Of a stretch of DNA of 64,000 nt, positions 61,804-64,000 are shown piece by piece. Source of the DNA: Peptococcus niger (GTDB lineage Bacteria; Bacillota; Peptococcia; Peptococcales; Peptococcaceae); contig NZ_FNAF01000004.1 in the NCBI RefSeq assembly GCF_900101835.1, positions 35,685 to 99,684 on the forward strand, read 5' to 3'. The translations under genes were made by a program, and so were the position numbers. Each line of letters begins with the position of its first letter. Position 1 is the first letter of the stretch. A model generated the notes under the pieces. It was not told the origin of the DNA and did no database searches. It saw nothing but the letters and a program-made list of their open reading frames with translations.

Positions 61804-62670
61804 ATGACTGCTAACAAAAAAATCGCCGTAATCGTAGATGCCGGCTGTGACCTTCCGCAAGCCTACAAGGACCGGGCGGATGTTTTTGAATTACCCTTTC
61901 ATGTTATTTATGGTGATCAGGATTTGGTGGCCGGTGTGGACATCAGTACGGATGAATTGATTGAACGGTTGCCGGAAGCCATTCCGACCACCTCTCTGCC
62001 CAATGGGGATGATATTACCAATGTCTTTAACGCTGTTCGTGACGGCGGTTTTAGCCAAGTCATTGTCATCAATATTTCCGCCCACCTGTCCGGCACCCAT
62101 AATATGATTAATTTAATGATGAAAGATATTCCGGATTTGGAGATTTTTACTTTTAATACCAAAAACATCGGTATTGGCGCCGGCTTTTTTGCCTTGGATG
62201 TGATCCATAAAATTGATGAAGGGGCCAGCTTTGAACAAATTTGTCCGTATCTGGATAAGCAGATAAAAAAATCAAAAGTTTTTTTTGCACTTGCTACGCT
62301 GGAGTACCTGCAAAAAGGAGGCCGTATCGGTTTTGTGGCTTCTTTACTTGGTACTGCTTTGCGGATTAAACCGGTCATCTCTTGTAATGATGAAGGCATT
62401 TATTACACCGTTAAAAAGACCCGCGGTCGTCGTCAATCCTTGGCGCAAATCATTGAGCAAGTATCTACTTTTGCGCAAGAGAGTGATCATTATATGGTTG
62501 CTGTTTGTAGTAGCAAAGAACCTGTTGAGGAAGAAAATCTTAAGAATGATTTGGCAAATATCCTTCACCCGGAAAAACCTATTTTTAAGGCCATTCTTGA
62601 TCCCGCCCTTGCCGTTCATACCGGACCTGGGCTGATCGGTGCCGGTGTTTACCATATCGGCACCATTTAG
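61804..62670 (+). CDS. DegV-family fatty-acid-binding protein
   Basis: 288-aa DegV protein. IVDAGCDLP, LPFHVIYGD, TTSLPNGDDI, ISAHLSGTHNMI and TLEYLQKGGRIG are the family blocks. Some DegV proteins (FakB) bind fatty acids and present them to FakA kinase; FakA is not in the window. The Ser in TTS, at about residue 62, and HLSGTH are the binding-site residues in known members. The ribosome binding site is weak. It may be translationally coupled to DUF1836. Confidence 0.92.
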   Translation: MTANKKIAVIVDAGCDLPQAYKDRADVFELPFHVIYGDQDLVAGVDISTDELIERLPEAIPTTSLPNGDDITNVFNAVRDGGFSQVIVINISAHLSGTHNMINLMMKDIPDLEIFTFNTKNIGIGAGFFALDVIHKIDEGASFEQICPYLDKQIKKSKVFFALATLEYLQKGGRIGFVASLLGTALRIKPVISCNDEGIYYTVKKTRGRRQSLAQIIEQVSTFAQESDHYMVAVCSSKEPVEEENLKNDLANILHPEKPIFKAILDPALAVHTGPGLIGAGVYHIGTI

Positions 62671-62712
62671 GCGAGCGTATGCCGCTCTTCCTGTAAACGA
62701 AGTTCATAAGGC

Positions 62713-62766
62713 AAGGCCCTGCACCAGAATGAATTTTTCATTACTGGTGCAGGGCCTTATTTTTTT
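62713..62766. terminator. Bidirectional terminator (degV / AraC)
   Basis: AAGGCCCTGCACCAG (62713-62727) pairs with CTGGTGCAGGGCCTT (62744-62758), with inner AATGA/TCATT pairing, followed by ATTTTTTT. It sits between converging genes. Confidence 0.92.
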
Positions 62767-62769
62767 GCC

Positions 62770-63720
62770 TTACTTACCGGCTAAGGCTTTAACATCGCCG
62801 GGGCGCATATTTTTATAACGTTTGTATAAGGTGCTGAATCGGCTGGGCGAGCTGTAGCCGACGGCTTTGGCAATATCGCGAATTTCCATATCTGTGGTGA
62901 GGAGCAAGTTTTCAGCAATGTTCATGCGCTTGCGCTGGGTAAATTCAGTGATGCTCATATTGTAGTGCTGTTTAAAGCATTCTTTTAACTTGGTACCACT
63001 CATAGCGGCCAGCTTTTCTAGAAAGGTTTGAGAAATATGGAAGGCGTAATGGTCTTGGATGTAACGGGCAACAGTATCAATAGCGGCTTGATCGCTGGCA
63101 ACCAGAGGACGCTTGGTTTTTTGCTGTTCATAAGCATCCAGGGTAATGGCCAGCCATTCGTGGGCTTTGGCGTTAAAAAATAGGGCTGCTGAGGTACCCT
63201 CCATTTTGCAATTTAAGATATCCATAGCCAATTTTCGAATCGGTCGGATAATCTCTGTGCGCGTTTCATAAAACATGCGCATTAGCTTGTCTTTGCTGGC
63301 GAAACGCTCTGACAGACCGGCATTTGCGATAAAGCTTTCTTTAAAACGGATCCCCACTGCTTTGTAGACAGAGTTGCCGTGCATCAGACAGCGGTCCGTA
63401 GGCAGGGCGGCATCAAAGATGAAGAGGGAATCGGGCTCAAGAGCTTGATAGGGGGAGAGCCATTCACCGCTGCCCGTGATAATGTAAGATGAACTCAATA
63501 GGATATATTGACTTAAATCTTCATTCATGGCTTCAACATAATCTTTTTTAATCAGCATATCGTGGATATCTACGATAAAATCCGGGGTTTCGTAATACCA
63601 ATATTTTCCCCGATAGTATTCCCGCTCCCCTGTAAATGCTTGACCGGCAGGGCAAAAATCCGTGCAAAGCTGGGCCGTTTCATCAACGTAATGGTCAATG
63701 ATTTTTTGAAAAGAGTGCAT
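62770..63720 (-). CDS. AraC-family transcriptional regulator
   Basis: 316 aa. The C-terminal AraC double HTH covers residues 225-310 (TFLEKLAAMSGTKLKECFKQHYN, then RMNIAENLLLTTDMEIRDIAKAVGYSSPSRFSTLYKRY). The N-terminal 200 residues show little similarity to known ligand domains by eye, but resemble AraC regulators placed beside ABC exporters and siderophore genes. It is divergent from an ABC transporter gene 199 bp away, which it probably controls. GGAGG precedes the ATG. Confidence 0.9.
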   Translation of the reverse strand: MHSFQKIIDHYVDETAQLCTDFCPAGQAFTGEREYYRGKYWYYETPDFIVDIHDMLIKKDYVEAMNEDLSQYILLSSSYIITGSGEWLSPYQALEPDSLFIFDAALPTDRCLMHGNSVYKAVGIRFKESFIANAGLSERFASKDKLMRMFYETRTEIIRPIRKLAMDILNCKMEGTSAALFFNAKAHEWLAITLDAYEQQKTKRPLVASDQAAIDTVARYIQDHYAFHISQTFLEKLAAMSGTKLKECFKQHYNMSITEFTQRKRMNIAENLLLTTDMEIRDIAKAVGYSSPSRFSTLYKRYKNMRPGDVKALAGK

Positions 63721-63781
63721 CTGTCCCTCCTAACTGCCACGATTAGACGATATTACGATTGGACTTGATTTGGCTAATCCT

Positions 63782-63810
63782 ATTGTAACAAAATAATTAG
63801 CCGTATACAA
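63782..63810 (-). promoter_or_regulatory. Promoter of the AraC gene
   Basis: On the minus strand TTGTAT (63805-63810), 17-bp spacer, TACAAT (63782-63787), about 60 bp before the start codon. Confidence 0.75.
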
Positions 63811-63843
63811 TAAGCACTATAAAAGATGGTAGCAATTGGCTTT

Positions 63844-63872
63844 TTGTGGTCGTGTGTTAAAAAGATTATAGC
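63844..63872 (+). promoter_or_regulatory. Promoter candidate of the ABC transporter gene
   Basis: TTGTGG (63844-63849), 17-bp spacer, TATAGC (63867-63872). Moderate match, as expected for an activator-dependent promoter. Confidence 0.5.
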
Positions 63873-63918
63873 AAATTGCTGAAGAATGCCGTCTAAACGG
63901 ACAGTTAAGGAGGATAAG

Positions 63919-64000
63919 ATGAAAACGTACAAAAAATTATTCAGCTATGTTCCAGAGCGAAAGGGGTGGGGAATTTTAGCGATACTTTGCTCTGCCCTGT
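63919..64000 (+). CDS. ABC transporter subunit, 5' fragment
   Basis: Only the first 27 codons are in the window: MKTYKKLFSYVPERKGWGIL, then a hydrophobic stretch. This is how ABC-type exporters with fused membrane and ATPase domains usually begin, with a short cytosolic lead before helix 1. TTAAGGAGG precedes the ATG at 63919. Divergent from an AraC regulator. The ABC call rests on this short fragment and on context, so it is tentative. Confidence 0.55.
   Translation, partial: MKTYKKLFSYVPERKGWGILAILCSAL

Overview
The window reads as a chromosomal segment of a Gram-positive, low-to-mid GC Firmicute, most likely an anaerobic member of the Clostridia (Peptococcaceae-like; this placement is inference from gene content). 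Evidence: strong AGGAGG-type ribosome binding sites, sigma-A promoters with 17-bp spacers, DisA, RapZ/YvcK/WhiA, Rae1 (YacP), Mini-RNase III, SMC beside RNase III and FtsY, a yybP-ykoY leader and a CTP-type pyrG attenuator. Coding density is high, with many 1-8 bp overlaps. No rRNA, CRISPR array, insertion sequence or prophage was seen.

Layout. 1-4.6 kb: the end of a coiled-coil protein gene, then a full spermidine operon (speD, speA, speE, speB) behind a leader with a terminator-like hairpin. 4.6-7.7 kb: a LysR gene followed by a ThiE-HAD fusion, and a divergent GNAT gene. 7.8-12.5 kb: an ECF S component (probably PanT), coaX, rnz, a lone type IV pseudopilin gene, a manganese-riboswitch-type leader with a TerC gene, and dusB. 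12.5-15.9 kb: thioredoxin, a convergent glyA-upp operon, two tandem tRNA-Thr genes and a small XRE protein. 16-25 kb: radA-disA-PIN/TRAM-ispD-ispF-mrnC-thyA-folA-rlmB-rae1-DUF438, a Bacillus-like block in which thyA-folA occupies an unexpected place. 25-29.7 kb: an Rrf2 regulator divergent from a small orphan gene across a 23-bp palindrome, CorC, a zincin, RsuA, a HAD phosphatase and an SDR.

29.7-32.6 kb is a visibly AT-rich two-gene island, bounded by strong terminators: an amino-acid epimerase/aminotransferase-like PLP enzyme and a YkvI-type membrane transporter, with an A13 tract in the promoter. 32.6-37.7 kb, minus strand: carB, carA and a radical SAM gene. CarA has lost both the glutaminase Cys and His. 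37.8-49.3 kb: rapZ-yvcK-whiA, pgk-tpiA-gpmI-eno, secG, pyrG and small unknown genes. 49.3-52.1 kb: a PadR-controlled cassette of membrane proteins, one with a 219-bp tandem duplication. 52-64 kb: TraX-like protein, rnc-smc-ftsY-mtaD, NDH-2, DUF1836, DegV, an AraC regulator and the start of a divergent ABC transporter.

Links between parts: MtaD could process the methylthioadenosine released by SpeE; PyrG, CarAB and Upp meet in pyrimidine supply; GlyA, ThyA and FolA meet in one-carbon metabolism and dTMP synthesis. Promoter, fold and family calls were made by eye; no search was run.
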